From Heliocidaris erythrogramma (Eukaryota > Echinodermata > Echinoidea > Camarodonta > Echinometridae): a DNA stretch of 64,000 bases. A program made the translations under genes and the position numbers. Below the pieces are notes generated by a model. That model searched no databases, was not told the origin of the DNA, and was given only the letters and a program-made list of their open reading frames with translations. The DNA lies in assembly GCA_025617745.1 (NCBI GenBank), contig CM046856.1, positions 48,085,580-48,149,579 of the forward strand, written 5' to 3'. Positions 1-11,560 of the stretch are shown here, in pieces (the first letter of the stretch is position 1; each line of letters starts with the position of its first letter).

Positions 1-3
1 ATT

Positions 4-126
4 CTTTGGAACTCTCTTCCTTTCTATTTGAGACAATTAGATTCCATAGAACATGTCAAAACACAACTGAAAACATATCTGTTTATTGTTTTAGGTACGC
101 CAGTTATAACCAAGCTGCCGAAATAA
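4..126 (+). pseudogene. LINE (non-LTR retrotransposon) 3' ORF end, truncated
   Basis: From base 4 one frame reads LWNSLPFYLRQLDSIEHVK, continues to LKTYLF and stops with TAA at 124-126. The pattern WNSLP..LR....S...FK..LKTYLF is the usual C-terminal signature of reverse transcriptases of CR1/L2/Jockey-like LINEs. The rest of the element lies upstream of the window. Only about 40 residues are visible, so the clade cannot be fixed. The frame is open to the window edge, and whether the whole element is intact cannot be judged. Confidence 0.7.
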
Positions 127-130
127 CATA

Positions 131-276
131 TTATGAGGTACCCTTTTAAAACGTGGGTGGAGAGTAGCAAATTTAGATTAATGTCGTGCCCCAAAGGACG
201 TTAGTGCTGGGCTGGAATTTGAATCCTGTACCTTGGATCTGCAGTCGGGTAATAACCACTAGACCACACAGCTACA
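131..276 (-). mobile_element. tRNA-derived SINE, truncated copy
   Basis: This segment matches the SINE at 37548-37916: both contain a block reading gtgggtggagagt-gcaaat-tagattaa, a 'ggacg-tagtgctg' block, and then a tRNA-like part that on the minus strand has a B-box-like GGATTCAAATTC and an A-box-like TAGTGG region. It is shorter and more diverged than the other copy and lacks the AAT-repeat end. It directly follows the LINE tail at 4-126, so it may be a chimeric or chance junction. Confidence 0.6.
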
Positions 277-2884
277 ATGGGAAAATCGTTTAAGCATAGA
301 GGCATCTTGGTGTAGGAATATCATTTCTTTTCATTGATATTTCTCAATATTAATCATCAGTGGTTACGCGAACCGAAGTACAGGAAATACGTCTGTTCGT
401 GAAAACAATGACAAATTTCTGCCCACTGAGAATATGCAGGATAATGAATGTTGTTGATGCCAGGTGTTGTGGCCAACTTTCCTTCTCTTTTTTTTTAGGC
501 CAATGACCCAATTTTTTGAAGAGATAATGTGGCAAGCTCATTAGGAAAGCTAAATGGATTTCATTTCCCTTGTGTCCATGCAGCATAATGAAATTGATAG
601 GTAACTTTCATCTGATATTGCGTCTGTCTTTTCATATTGTGGAGGATGCTTTATTTGGGATTTAGTGTGATTGTGAGTTAGACTCCAACCTGCGACTGTC
701 TCAACTCAGTTAATCTTCCCAATTTGTGGTAGTCTGTCTCATTTTAATACTATTTATTTATGTATGACTCATTTTGTTATCTGTTCTGAGTAGCCCCCAT
801 CAGTAATCAGGAAAATTTTCCCCCTTTCACCCTTCATGTGAGGGGGGGGGGGGGGTTGCCCATACTTGCTCCTAGCCCCCATCCCCATCAATAATCAGGA
901 AACCCTCTCCCTTTCCCTTTTCATTTCACATATCTCGGATACATACAGTGTAGTTACCAGGAAATGTTCATTCTTGCTCCTTTTCATGTCAGATAATTTG
1001 GGACACATACTTGTTCTACCCCCCCCCCCCCTCCCCAGAAATCTGGATCCCCTCTTGTACATGTGTGGTTACTGTTAAAGAAGCTATAAATGATTGAAAA
1101 CTAAAATCACAAATTAAAATGGGGAATGTCTTAATGGCAGCTGAGTCATGATGCGTGATGTTATAAAGGGATAAATTTCCATTTGTTTAGTACCCAAAAT
1201 ATCTCTTCAATCAGTTCTTATGATGAGAATACATAGATTTCATGAAATTGGTAATGAATTTTCCGCGTGCTGCAAAAGTTGTTTCTTCTGTTCTACCATA
1301 AAATTGGAGGGTTCTTTTGAGTAATTTCATTTACTGAGAAAATAGTGTTTTACTTCCATGTCATCACATGTCTTACTTCCATGTCATCACATGTCTTGAG
1401 TGAGTTGCCTGTAGTAAATTATGATTAATGATCTCCACTCCAATAAATGAATAATGTTTCAATTCTTAGTCAGCCTTTCTGCTTTTAATTAGTTTAATCT
1501 GTTAAAATTAATTGATATGTACCTCATTGCAAGGAGTACTTTGCTTATTATACTTTTTTGTCCACAGGTCACTGTGCCTGAGTATACTAATAATTCAGGA
1601 GCTGTTGCACACATGTTATCTCATAAAAGAAAACCAAATATTTAACATTTGCAAATATTTAGTATTTGATGAGGGAAGCACAATTTTTCAAAACAAATAA
1701 TGCCCAATTCCATTGTTGATAACTGTCAGCATTAACAGTTCAAAGTCTGTAGTCAAGGTTTCAAACCTACACCCCCCCCCCCCCAAAAAAAAAAAGAAAA
1801 AATTGTGCTCCTTTGCATTATGCTTATAATGCAGTGAAACTGGTTTGATGTGTGAATTAAGTTGGAACATACATGTTTAAATGTAATTTTTAGTTCTGGT
1901 AATTGTGAGGAAAAAAATTGTCACAAACCTAGTAAAAAATCACACCAAATGATTAAGAAATGTAAATGCATTACATCTACCAGAAGAACTTAAAACAAAT
2001 CATGTATTTGCTAACTATGAACAAAATAATGATTATTTCAAAATGTACTATAAACTATTGTCTCAAATCCAGACAAAACCATAAACTGTGTGGGTATAAA
2101 TATGATATGTACTGGTTCGAATAAAGCTATCATTGTACAGTTAACCAAAGACTGTGGTATTGTTTGCGGTAGAATTAATCAGAAAACCATTGTAGTAGAA
2201 TATTTGGCACATTGATTTAGCATTTGAATTTTGTTGAAATTAGAATTCAAGTCCATAGCTACCCTCGTTTTGCCCACTGTGGTTTATGGTATTCAGACTA
2301 AAAAGAAAACTAAATGTGAAGTGTTTTAAATGGAACACATGAAAGCCGAAACCGAAGGCAAATACAGACACACATTGTGAAATAAGTCATGTGGGTAATG
2401 CACCTGGGATATTACAAACAACTGCATTACTATTGTCTGTCAACATGAATGCTAAAAGCACAATATTCATGATTGAATAAGCATTGTAGTGGAAACTTGT
2501 TGATTCAACCTATAGTGAACGGACGAATTAACATTTAACAACAGTTGTATCAATTTGTCTGTCACCTTCAAAATTATTTAACCTTGGCGACTGTTTCACG
2601 TCATTTTTTTTTCTTCAGATATTGCATATTCACTGTATTAATTATTGAAGTGGAAATATCAAAGAGTAATGGTGATTCTAAATATTGAGAAGTTCATTCC
2701 CCTTCATTTGAATGCTTTATTTTGCCTTCAGAAAAATGAATGTAATGTAGTTATAGTGAAGGCTATGTCTGCAGGTAGTAAAAAAAGGATGGTCTACAAA
2801 ATCAAGACTCATAATGCATTTTTATTTTCATTTTGAGAAAAGAATACTTATTCTGCCTGCATATAATCCAGTATATTTGCCCCC
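277..2884. other. non-coding stretch, no gene recognised
   Basis: AT-rich sequence with many stops in all frames. It holds a G14 tract (841-854), a C-rich tract near 1020-1032, a C/A tract at 1772-1795, and a 22 bp direct duplication at 1355-1396. At 1567 a polypyrimidine-CAG acceptor precedes 25 open codons ending in TAA, beginning VTVPEYTNN. It could be a small terminal exon, but there is no supporting homology. Confidence 0.6.
1355..1396. repeat. 22 bp tandem duplication
   Basis: The unit ttacttccatgtcatcacat plus gt... occurs twice head to tail with no visible differences. It is too short and has too few copies to be a satellite, and looks like a recent slippage duplication. Confidence 0.8.
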
Positions 2885-3235
2885 TACAATTAAATTAAAT
2901 TGCACATGAGAAAATCAGAGAGAAAGACAAGAGAGAAGAAGGGAGAAAGAAAGGAAGGGAGAGTGGGACTCTGGGAGAGAGTGAGAGCATGGATCTACTG
3001 TACAAAGGGAGAGAGAGAGGGAGAAATAAAAAGAGTGAAATGGATAAGAGATACAGAAAGATAAGAAAAAAAAGGATAGAGAGAGAGAGAGTGGGAGAAA
3101 GGCAGAAGGGTGAAATATACAGAGAAGAAGGGATAGAGAGAGAGATAAATTAACAAACAGATAAGGATAAAGAGGAAAAAAAAAAAGAGTGGAAGATCAA
3201 TGAGCGAGAAAGAGCAAGATGTAGGCTCTGTCATG
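2885..3235. repeat. degenerate GA-rich (AGAG)n microsatellite region
   Basis: About 350 bases dominated by GAGA, GGAGA and AAGG motifs on the plus strand. Small Ser/Phe/Leu-rich reading frames on the minus strand are a consequence of the CT-rich complement and are not genes. Confidence 0.85.
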
Positions 3236-6200
3236 GATCCTCGTCAGTGAGGTCAATGGAATGGAACAGGTAGACGTTCTCAGAGGACACCTCTTTGACA
3301 CTTGATACCAGCCATCAACACTTCACTCACACTGTCACTGCATCCTAAGGAGTCATAATGACTCCAGTAGGTGAATCTGGCAGCCTGTTCAGACTACAGG
3401 AAAGTTGTATAAAAGTCGTATAAAGAAACGTATAAAGAAACGTATAATGAATCATCATATAGTGAAATTCTTTTAAAAGATTCCTTTTGGCAAATCGCAT
3501 TTCATGACTTCAGGGTTTTACCTATTGCCCAATATTTTACTTTAAATTGCTTTTTATATATTTTAAAAATAAGTTGCAGTTAACCATTGATTAGCCTTCT
3601 TGATCCTTGGTGTTTTGGCTGGCTATTGTTCACACTTTGCATGCTATATACAAAAAAAAAAAAAACGTACTTGAAAAAAAAAGAGTAAAGAAACTAATTT
3701 GAGGAGGTCAGCTGACACCATATGTGTTGTATCAGCTTACTTCATTGGCAGCGCTGGATCATTCAGAAATTACAGCTGATTGGTCATATCGGCTCGCACA
3801 CATGATAAGCCTCACCCAGTTTTCCAGTTTTCGTACAATACAACGTTATGAGTGGATGCTGATTCTTTATCAAATTTTCTTTCGAAACGATGCGCAAACA
3901 TTCGTTTTGCTATGTATCGTTTCATTGTATTATATAGTATGGTATGTCGTATAGCTGTAAGGTTTTCGTATAGCTATACAATGAATTTTGGTAGTCTGAA
4001 TGCGGGGTTGAACTGTTACGTTTGGCCCAATTGATGCAAGAATACTCACAGGAGACCTGTGTTTAAAGGGTCAGTCACATACCACTGATAACGATAACTA
4101 TAAAATCAATCTCTGCAGAAAATGTATTAAATCTGAGGAAATCGATGCTGAAGGCTCATTAGCTTAAATCCATGAGCTCAGATACCCTTCCAAACCAATA
4201 TAATCATTATCGGTAATATTTCAACAGCCCGTAAAGGTAATTTGTGTTCTGGTAATGATGGAAATTAAATTTCACAGATACAAACCTAGCTTACACCTTC
4301 TGCACTAAATAAATGATAACGATCTGCCCAATAATTATGGTTGAAAATGTGTAATAGGAGAGAAATGATCAAAGAAAAATGAAATAAAATTTTATCACTA
4401 CACTCAAGTATTTTAGTATATTAATTGAAGGCACGGTCACACCTTCCCGATAACTATATGCACTGAAAAACTAAAATAGGCTATATTTCCCCCGAGTCCT
4501 GTTCTCCCATCTCTCTGTTTGTTACCTCCCCACAGTTACTGTTTTTTGTACCTGTACTTGGCTTACTATCTCAAGGATTACCCACTCCAAAGTTGTTTTC
4601 ATTTTTGACATCAAGATCAGTTACATATATTCTCACCCTTTTGACATGTACTCCAACATTACATAATCTTCTTATTAAAGACCAGGTAATGCCCTATTGA
4701 TTCTCCCTCCCCTTCTCCAATGCACCCCTATACAGCTCTGCCAAGCTTCATCAATGAAGATGGCTTGTGTTGATACCACGAGATGGATATCCTATTGTCC
4801 CAACATAATGACATTTAGAAAGGGGTTGAATGAATAAAAAGAAGCAATGGTTTTAAGAAATAGTTGCCCCTGTGGTTCTGCACTTAGTCTAAGCCTGGAG
4901 ACCTTTAATTTTCCTGAGAATGAAACCATTATTCTGATGAACTTCATTATGGAGTCCATGAGTATACCATGCCCCCGCACTGACAGTACCGAGTGCTTGC
5001 TGTAGGGCTATTTGCTTTACAAAGAATTAGACTTTTGAATTGTCCATCAAGCAGGTCTTAAACCAACTGGTCTAGAAGAACAAAATCTGCGTTAATTCTC
5101 TTTCAATCTTAATTTCATGAGAATTTGTTTCACCCGCATGTCCAGGTTGGATTTTTTTTTTTTTTTTTTGGGGGGGGGGTACTATTTTGATTCATTGCTT
5201 AGCTTATGGTGTGCGAATGACTAACAATAACATGATATGATTTGAATCAATTCTTTAAATGGGGCTGTTATTTAGACTCATTATTTTCTTTGATAATCCT
5301 GATTTAAAAAGGGGGGGGGGGGGTGGATGAAGGATTAGGGTCGGGGTATAACTATATACCTCTATGTGCCAGGTCCCATAGCCTTCAGTTCACTTCTTTT
5401 GTGCCCAACTGAAAGATGTGCTGGAACTTTGGACAGGTGTTTTTTTTTTAAAATACTCTCTGCCGCAAGGTGAAGGAGAATGCTCACGGGTGCAACAGGG
5501 TATCCTCTATAAGCGAGGCCTGTTCAGTCAAGCTAACTTGACACCATTTTAACCCTATCAGTCTGGGAGCGAGACGTACGCTTCAGACCGGAAGGCTGTT
5601 CACATATTTGGACAGATTCTTGATATCACTTCATTACCTTACGCAGCACTTCAGATACTAACTTATTGCATGATAAGCCCTGGCAATCGCGGCAGTTGTT
5701 GTAAATTCCACAGATGCAGAGATGTGAAATACTGGTGTGAATGTTTTCACGATGACCAAGTTGTGTAATCAGTGAAGTGGATTGCTTACTTGATTAATTG
5801 ACGGTGAGAATTTCAAGGAACCCTTTTGAAGCATTGTGTAATTAACTCCAACTTTTGTTTACAATGACGGGAGCTCAAATTTCATCTGAAGTGTGATGTG
5901 GCAATCAAGGTTGCTTCTACCAGATTTTGACGTAAAAGTGCGTAGTATTGCTTGTTCCTTAATAGGAAGGAAAACTTTGCCTGATTTGCCATCGTTGCTC
6001 TTGCAGATCACTGGGAACTTGAAAGGTTAAGTGTTTTTTGGCATCGCTGATGTGTATTAATCCTGAATATTGGTATCATTTCCAATCTACATTTTTTTTT
6101 TACCATCTTGCTTCATGCGATCCGTGCATCTTTTTGTCTGCATCTGACATGTGACAGTTATCGCAAAGTGGAAGCCTATCTTTAGAAAGCTACTGTAGGA

Positions 6201-6850
6201 AATTAATAGGCTGGCAGGCATGGAGTAGAAATATTCAAAGTTCATTCTGCTTTGGGCATCAGACAGAATCAAGAACTCTTTCATGAAGGACAAGGAGTAG
6301 GAGAAATCATTTCAAGACGAAGCAATGCACATGAATTTAACAAAATGGGTTGATGGACATTAGCTAAATATCATCTTGCCGAGAAAATGGGCCAAAGAAG
6401 TGACTTCAACTTTCAAAAGGGATCATACTTGCATGAGGAGTTTATGAATAACCTTCCATTGCAACTGTGTTTTGTTATTTGATGCTGAATACATCAAGAT
6501 GAGTTGTCATAGATCACTGGTAATCCAAACGGAAATGTCATGATTTCTAATGGTTGTTGTTTTTGTAGAGGCATGTACCCTAAATTTTTTTTTTGTTGTT
6601 TAATAAGCAGATGTCAGGATGATAGTTTATATTGGTGCATCATAGTACACACAAACTAAAGTTCGTTCATTTATTACTTTGTACACTTAATGTATATTGA
6701 AAAGTTGGAAATAATTGTTATTAAGTTGAAATTTAATTTATATGTTTGATATTATGGGCTATACATGTATGTAATAATTTCTTTGTAATAAGGTGCTGTA
6801 AAATATATTTGGGGTACATGTATGTATGTGTGTGCACAATGTAGGCCTTT
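3236..6850. other. non-coding stretch, no gene recognised
   Basis: No coding signal or named repeat is seen. There are T/G homopolymer runs at 5152-5178 and a G13 run near 5310-5322. The last 100 bases before 6851 are the left flank of DIRS element 1. Confidence 0.6.
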
Positions 6851-6860
6851 ATTTACAGCA

Positions 6861-7009
6861 ATAAATCGATGTATCTACCTATTTGCTAGTTTCCCAAACT
6901 ATGCCGTCATTCGAGAAAACCTAAGTCTAAAACGCGCAGCCCCTGCCTGCGCGCGCGTACTCCCCGTCCACCAATCCAAACGCGCCACCGCCATACTCTT
7001 CCTCTTCCG
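6861..7009 (+). repeat. DIRS element 1 left ITR
   Basis: 149 bp that are the reverse complement of 12787-12935. By eye the only mismatch is ATAAATCGAT here against ATAAATCTAT in the right copy, and that difference is also seen between the two ends of element 2. The region is GC-rich with a run of CGCGCGCG-like sequence and probably contains the promoter, as known for DIRS-1. Confidence 0.93.
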
Positions 7010-7469
7010 TTCTCGCCCGTCAGAGAAGTGACATCTATGAAGCTAAGTCTTAACCTAAATTGCGAGATTTTTACCTCCAAAAGTGTTTTTGGTTGCCTTT
7101 CGCAATAAAAATCCCGTTCACCATGTTTTCACACTCATTTTGGTGTATCGGATTTTTCCTGAGTCAACCTCCTTCACGGTAAATTAATGAAATTACTTTG
7201 CCGTTTTTCCTCACTTTCGGGGCTTTATTCACAGACGGTGTACTAGTACACTGCGTCGGGCTAGCCCCCGTGTCTGGACTGTAGGTGGTTGATTCAACGC
7301 GCTTAGACAAGCGGTCTTATCATACATTGTGCTCCGTAATAGGAGTTTATTCCCACTCCGTCTTGTGAGTTGGTTGTTACCTTTATATAGATCTATACTG
7401 TTTTGTAATAATAATAAATTTATTACTATATATGGTTTTCTATATTGTTGCTTGTCTTTATTTTCAGCC
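7010..7469 (+). promoter_or_regulatory. DIRS element 1 5' leader with splice-acceptor-like end
   Basis: Non-coding leader between the left ITR and the first gag-like ATG at 7470. It ends with a polypyrimidine stretch and TTTTCAG (7461-7467) just two bases before the ATG, which looks like a 3' splice site. The same arrangement is found in element 2 and, with a different sequence, in element 3. An intron in the leader is therefore inferred, not shown. Confidence 0.5.
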
Positions 7470-8334
7470 ATGTCGAGGTCTCCGTTCGGCTGGCGTTCCC
7501 CAGTATTTAATACTTATAAGGGGACTCGCCCAGCCTTGGAAGGGTTGGCTGCGAGAATTTAATCTCGCACCAACATTATAACTTCCACGGAGCTTCGACT
7601 AAGGTAAGTTAGGGCCTACTTCGTGTACGGCTCGCCCCGTTATGAGTTCGCCGTCTTTTTTGACGACCAACTCATGCGGGGAAAACCGAGAGAGTGAGTG
7701 CTGGGAACGGCCAATACCTCTCTCGAAGATAGAGACTTGTATAACGGTGGGAGTGAGTGCCTCCGGCCAATACCTCTCACCGATAAAACTGTGGGTGTTA
7801 TCCCTGCCCACAGTTCGTCTCGCTCGAGCATCATTCCTCGCTCTTCAGCCATAGGTGTGATTGCTCAGGGATCGGCTCCTTTTGTCTCTCCGCACGCTTC
7901 TAACACAAGCAAGGCGGGTAAGGGAAAAAGAGAGTCGTGATCCTCCAAAAGTACTCCCTTCAGGGCCTACTACGGAGGCGGTGCCCGTTTCTAAGGGTAA
8001 AGGGGGCGATAAACATGCCCACCTGCCCAAGAAGCGTAAGCGCCAGAGTACTGCCCAGCCAACAGGCGAGGCGGACTCTCTCCCCCTAACACCGACTGTG
8101 TGTTCACCTCATGTGTCAGGGGGGGCCAAGAAGAAGAAGGTTAGCCCCCAAGGGGCGACCACTTCTTCTGAGTTAGGCGTCTCCCATGAACTTTTGAATT
8201 ATCTCAAGATCATTGTGGAGCGGAGTGGTTGGTCAGACTCTGTGTCTGTACTCCCCACCACGCCTGACTCCAACCCCTCCCCCCAAGGGGGAAGGGGGGA
8301 TACCTGTACCCGACCCGACCCAGGTCCGGTTCGG

Positions 8335-8420
8335 ATACCGGTTCCGGTTCGGATACCGGTTTTTGCCGGATATCCGGTTCGGATATCCGGTTCGGATACC
8401 GGTTTTTACCGGTTATCCGG
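8335..8420. repeat. GGATATCCGGTTCGGATACC minisatellite in gag (element 1)
   Basis: Short tandem repeat rich in the self-complementary words GGATATCC, CCGG and GGATACCGGT, about 86 bp. The homologous array in element 2 is longer (about 148 bp). Units of 21 bp keep the reading frame and encode heptads of the type IRFGYPD. Confidence 0.85.
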
Positions 8421-8930
8421 CTAGGAACACTGGTTTTCCCTTGTTTACCACCACTGCTTCTAGTGGGTTGGGATCCGGTTCCTTTTCTCAGGTATCTGGC
8501 TCATTGTGTTTGTTTTCCAACACACTAGAGCCTTACCGCCCCACTTCGGGCGTCTCTCGACCACGTTCAGCTTTGATCGTCCGGTCGGGGCTACTCCCAT
8601 TCCAGCGGCACTTGGTGCTCCGCCTGGGGAGGAATCCTGAGACTGCTTACACCGCCCTTCTTGGGATCAGGTTTCAGTCTGGATTTTCGGAGGATGATGC
8701 CTCTCCACAGGCTGAGATTACACCCCAGACCTTTGGGTCCTTGGCGGTAGAGACTCAAGCCCTGCTGGAGAAATTTCTTCCCGACACTTTTACAGAGTCG
8801 GGCTGATCCGGGACATCCGTCTCTCCTTTTTCAAGGTGAGCGTCCCTCCAAGGGCATCCCTCTTACGGAGGACTGTAAGCGAGTCTTCAATGACTTCGCC
8901 TCACAGCCTCTTGCATCCTTAGTAGGGTCC

Positions 8931-9535
8931 GTCCCTCGGCCGGGGATTTCACCTTCTCTAAACAGGACACTCTCGAATTATATTACGAGAAAGTCCCGTT
9001 CCAGTGACCTCCTACATGTAGGTGGTAGGCTTGGTGTCTACTTAAGAGTACACCTTGCGCCAAAATAGAGAGGTTCCCGTCCTTATTGGAAGTTCATTCC
9101 AGGACTGGCCTGAGGCTGACTGCCTACTTGGGTACGCTCCTTTCCCTTAGCGCTAGGAGCCAGCACCTCGAGATGTCCGACTCGGACATCCTGTGCTAGA
9201 CGAAGCCCCTTGTCCAAGGACAGGCTCGTTGTAAAACCGTCCCTCGGCTGGGTTTTCACCTTCTCTCGACAGGACACTCGATTAAATTACGAGAAAGTCC
9301 TGTTCCAGTGACCTCCTACATGTAGGTGGTAGGCTTGGTGTCTACTTAAGAGTACACCTTGCGCCAAATAGAGAGGTTCCCGTCCTTAATGGAAGCTCAT
9401 TCCAGGACTGGCCTGAGGCTGACTGCCCACTTGGGTAGGCTCCTTTCCTTTCGCGCTAGGAGTCAGCACCTCGAGATGTCCGACTCGGACATCCTGTTGC
9501 TAGACGAAGCCTTGTCCTGGACAGGCTCGTTGTGG
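8931..9535 (+). repeat. ~308 bp tandem duplication inside element 1 gag
   Basis: Two head-to-tail copies begin GTCCCTCGGC (8931) and GTCCCTCGGC (9239) and run through the CTACATGTAGGTGGTAGGC, GACTCGGACATCCTG and CAGGCTCGTTGT blocks. Element 2 has this segment once (27739-28040), so the duplication is specific to element 1. The copies differ by several substitutions and small indels. Confidence 0.85.
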
Positions 9536-9965
9536 TTGGAACTGTCTGTGTCGACAGCAATAGCCACCAATGCTAGGAGGAAGCTTATGCTTTCCTCTCT
9601 GGGCAGTGCGGATGCGGACATACCTGCCCTCCTGGCCAGGGTCCCGCACTCCGGCCTTCACCTCTTTGGAGGTAAGGGGCCTGATGTGATTCAACTTGAG
9701 GTTGATTCACGCAAGCAGGCGACGGAACTTCTGAAACGCCTTAAGTCCTCGGCTCCTAAGCCGCAGGCCCAGGCTGTCTTTCCGCCTCCTAGACGCGGTG
9801 GCGCTTCCAGCTGCCCCGTGCACAGGTGCGCCCCGAGCGTTGGAGGAGAGGGTTGGCGGCCGTCTTCAGTACCTTCTCGCCTGGGAAGGAATTACCGACG
9901 ACGTTTTCGTGCTCCCCTTCGTGCGAGGAGGCTTCTGCATACTTTTCGCAAAGCCCCTCCCACAC

Positions 9966-10900
9966 GGAACCGTCCGCCACAACCCTCCTACACTATCGCC
10001 CCCTTTCTAGAGCACATCTCCACCGAGATTCAAGAGCTGCTGGAAAAGGGCGCGATCGAAAGGGTAAGAGACCACCCCAGTTGTGCCTCTCCCCTATCTT
10101 ATATTCCCAAATGCTCGGGGAAGCTCAGAATGATCTTGAATATGGAAGTCATCAATTCCTTCATACCAAGAGAGGTTTTTCCACAGGGAAACCTTGGCCT
10201 CGATTCTCCCGGCGATCAGACCGTCAGATGTGGCTATTTCGGTAGACTTGAAAGATACTTTCACATACCGATACACCCTTCTTCAAGGGACCTTCTAGGT
10301 TTCTCCTTCAAGGCGAAACTTTCCGGTTCGAGGCCTTAAATTTCGGCCTGAAACCGGCTCCTCGAGTGTTACTCGAGCAGTCTCTACCCTAGCCGCTTCC
10401 CTCAGGATCGCGGTCTGAGACTTTTCACTTACCTGGACCACTGGCTCCTGGTGGCGAGCTCTGTGTCCGTCCTTCAGTCGCACATGGCCCTACTTCTCCG
10501 TGCTACGCAAGAAGTACGATTCATAGCCAACTGGGACAAGTAGGAGTTGACTCCTACCCGCAGACCCATTTACCTAGAGTGCGGAAATTAGACATTGTGA
10601 ACCAACTTACCCGCCCCAGTCGGGAGAGAATTCACGCAATTGTCTTTCTAGCTCGATCTCTTCGTCTCTTACGTCGAGTTCGGGCAGGCCGATGGCACCA
10701 GTTCTTGGACCACTTATCGAGCCATAGGGATGTCCTCAAAGACTGTCGGCTTCATATGAGGCCTTTTTCCAACTTCATCTTCTGAAGTTTTCAAGCCCAG
10801 TGTAGACTCGCTCAAGGTGTGGATTCCTCTCTCCGAGGAGATCAAACGCCTACTTATCGCCCTGTGCGGACCAGGTGGTCTCGGGGGACTGGTCACACCT
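9966..10900 (+). pseudogene. DIRS element 1 reverse transcriptase, broken
   Basis: Fragments in several frames match the RT of element 3: EHISTEIQELLEKGAIERV, GKLRMILNMEVIN, then the frame-shifted equivalents of SVDLKDAYFHIPIHP, and the active-site loop. At 10430-10441 the loop reads TAC CTG GAC CAC, that is YLDH instead of YLDD, so one of the two catalytic aspartates is lost. RTs of DIRS elements copy the element RNA into DNA. Frameshifts and this change make it inactive. Confidence 0.88.
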
Positions 10901-11560
10901 GTGCACCTTGCCCCACTTATTGTGTTGGAATTGATGGCAGTCCTCATGTCTCTCCACCTTTTCGAGAACATGTTTGTAGGTCGCTCCGTCCTGATTTGAC
11001 GGTCAGCACCTCTGTTGCTGCTTACATCAACAGACAGGGCGAGACTCTTCCCGCTACCCTGAACGATCTAACCGCCAAACTTAAGAGTGGTGTCGGCCTC
11101 ACCGAGTGATTCCGATCGCCTCCTATGTTCCCGGGCGGGACAATCTGATTGCAGATTTGCTGTCCCGGGACATGTGTCCCCCCTCCGAGTGGTCACTGAA
11201 TCAAGAGGTCTTCGACTACCTCAGTTCAGTCTGCGCCCATCTGGAGATAGACCTGTTTGCGACAGCTCTGAATCATCGCCTCCCGAGTTTGCTCTCGAGT
11301 GCGAGATCCGGAAGCTTGGGCCCTCAATGCGTTCTCCCTTCAGGGAAGAACTTCTGGGGTTACGCCTTTCCGCAGATCTCCTTAATTCCTCAGTTCCTGG
11401 GGAAGATTCAGGAGGATCAGGCGTGGGTTTCTGCTCATAGCACCTTGCTGGCCGAGGAGACCTTGGTTTCCTCTTCTTCTGTCTCTGCTGGACGGTCGGC
11501 CTCTCTCCCTTCTATGGAGAGCAGTCCTCAGATCAGCCCCTGTCGGGGATCCTCCACCAT
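10901..11560 (+). pseudogene. DIRS element 1 RNase H and methyltransferase-like region, broken
   Basis: Contains the RNase H-like piece TSVAAYINRQGE and, in a frame open from 11106, PIASYVPGRDNLIADLLSRD, then EIDLFATALNHRLP and GYAFPQISLIPQFLGKI. The second block corresponds to the segment after RNase H that in DIRS1-like elements is annotated as a DAM-like N6-adenine methyltransferase domain. Reading frames change several times. Confidence 0.8.

Larger units (their letters stand above)
7470..9965 (+). pseudogene. DIRS element 1 gag-like ORF1, broken
   Basis: The start ATG at 7470 gives MSRSPFGWRSPVFNTYKGT and soon stops. A strong donor-like AAG|GTAAGT lies at 7601-7609. Coding pieces continue at 7861-8424 and 9359 onwards, where the text LLDEALSWTG, LLARVPHSGLHLFGGK and a following Lys/Arg/Pro-rich tail match the C-terminal part of the gag-like protein of element 3 (LLRDVPSRGPSLFGGK). 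The protein is presumed to bind nucleic acid as a structural protein. The ORF is interrupted by frameshifts, by a minisatellite at 8335-8420 and by the tandem duplication at 8931-9535. Confidence 0.8.

Noticed and set aside
1567..1645. Possible terminal exon beginning VTVPEYTNN after a polypyrimidine-CAG
   Set aside because: Only 25 codons, no identifiable protein and no linked exon; kept as a note in the gap entry.
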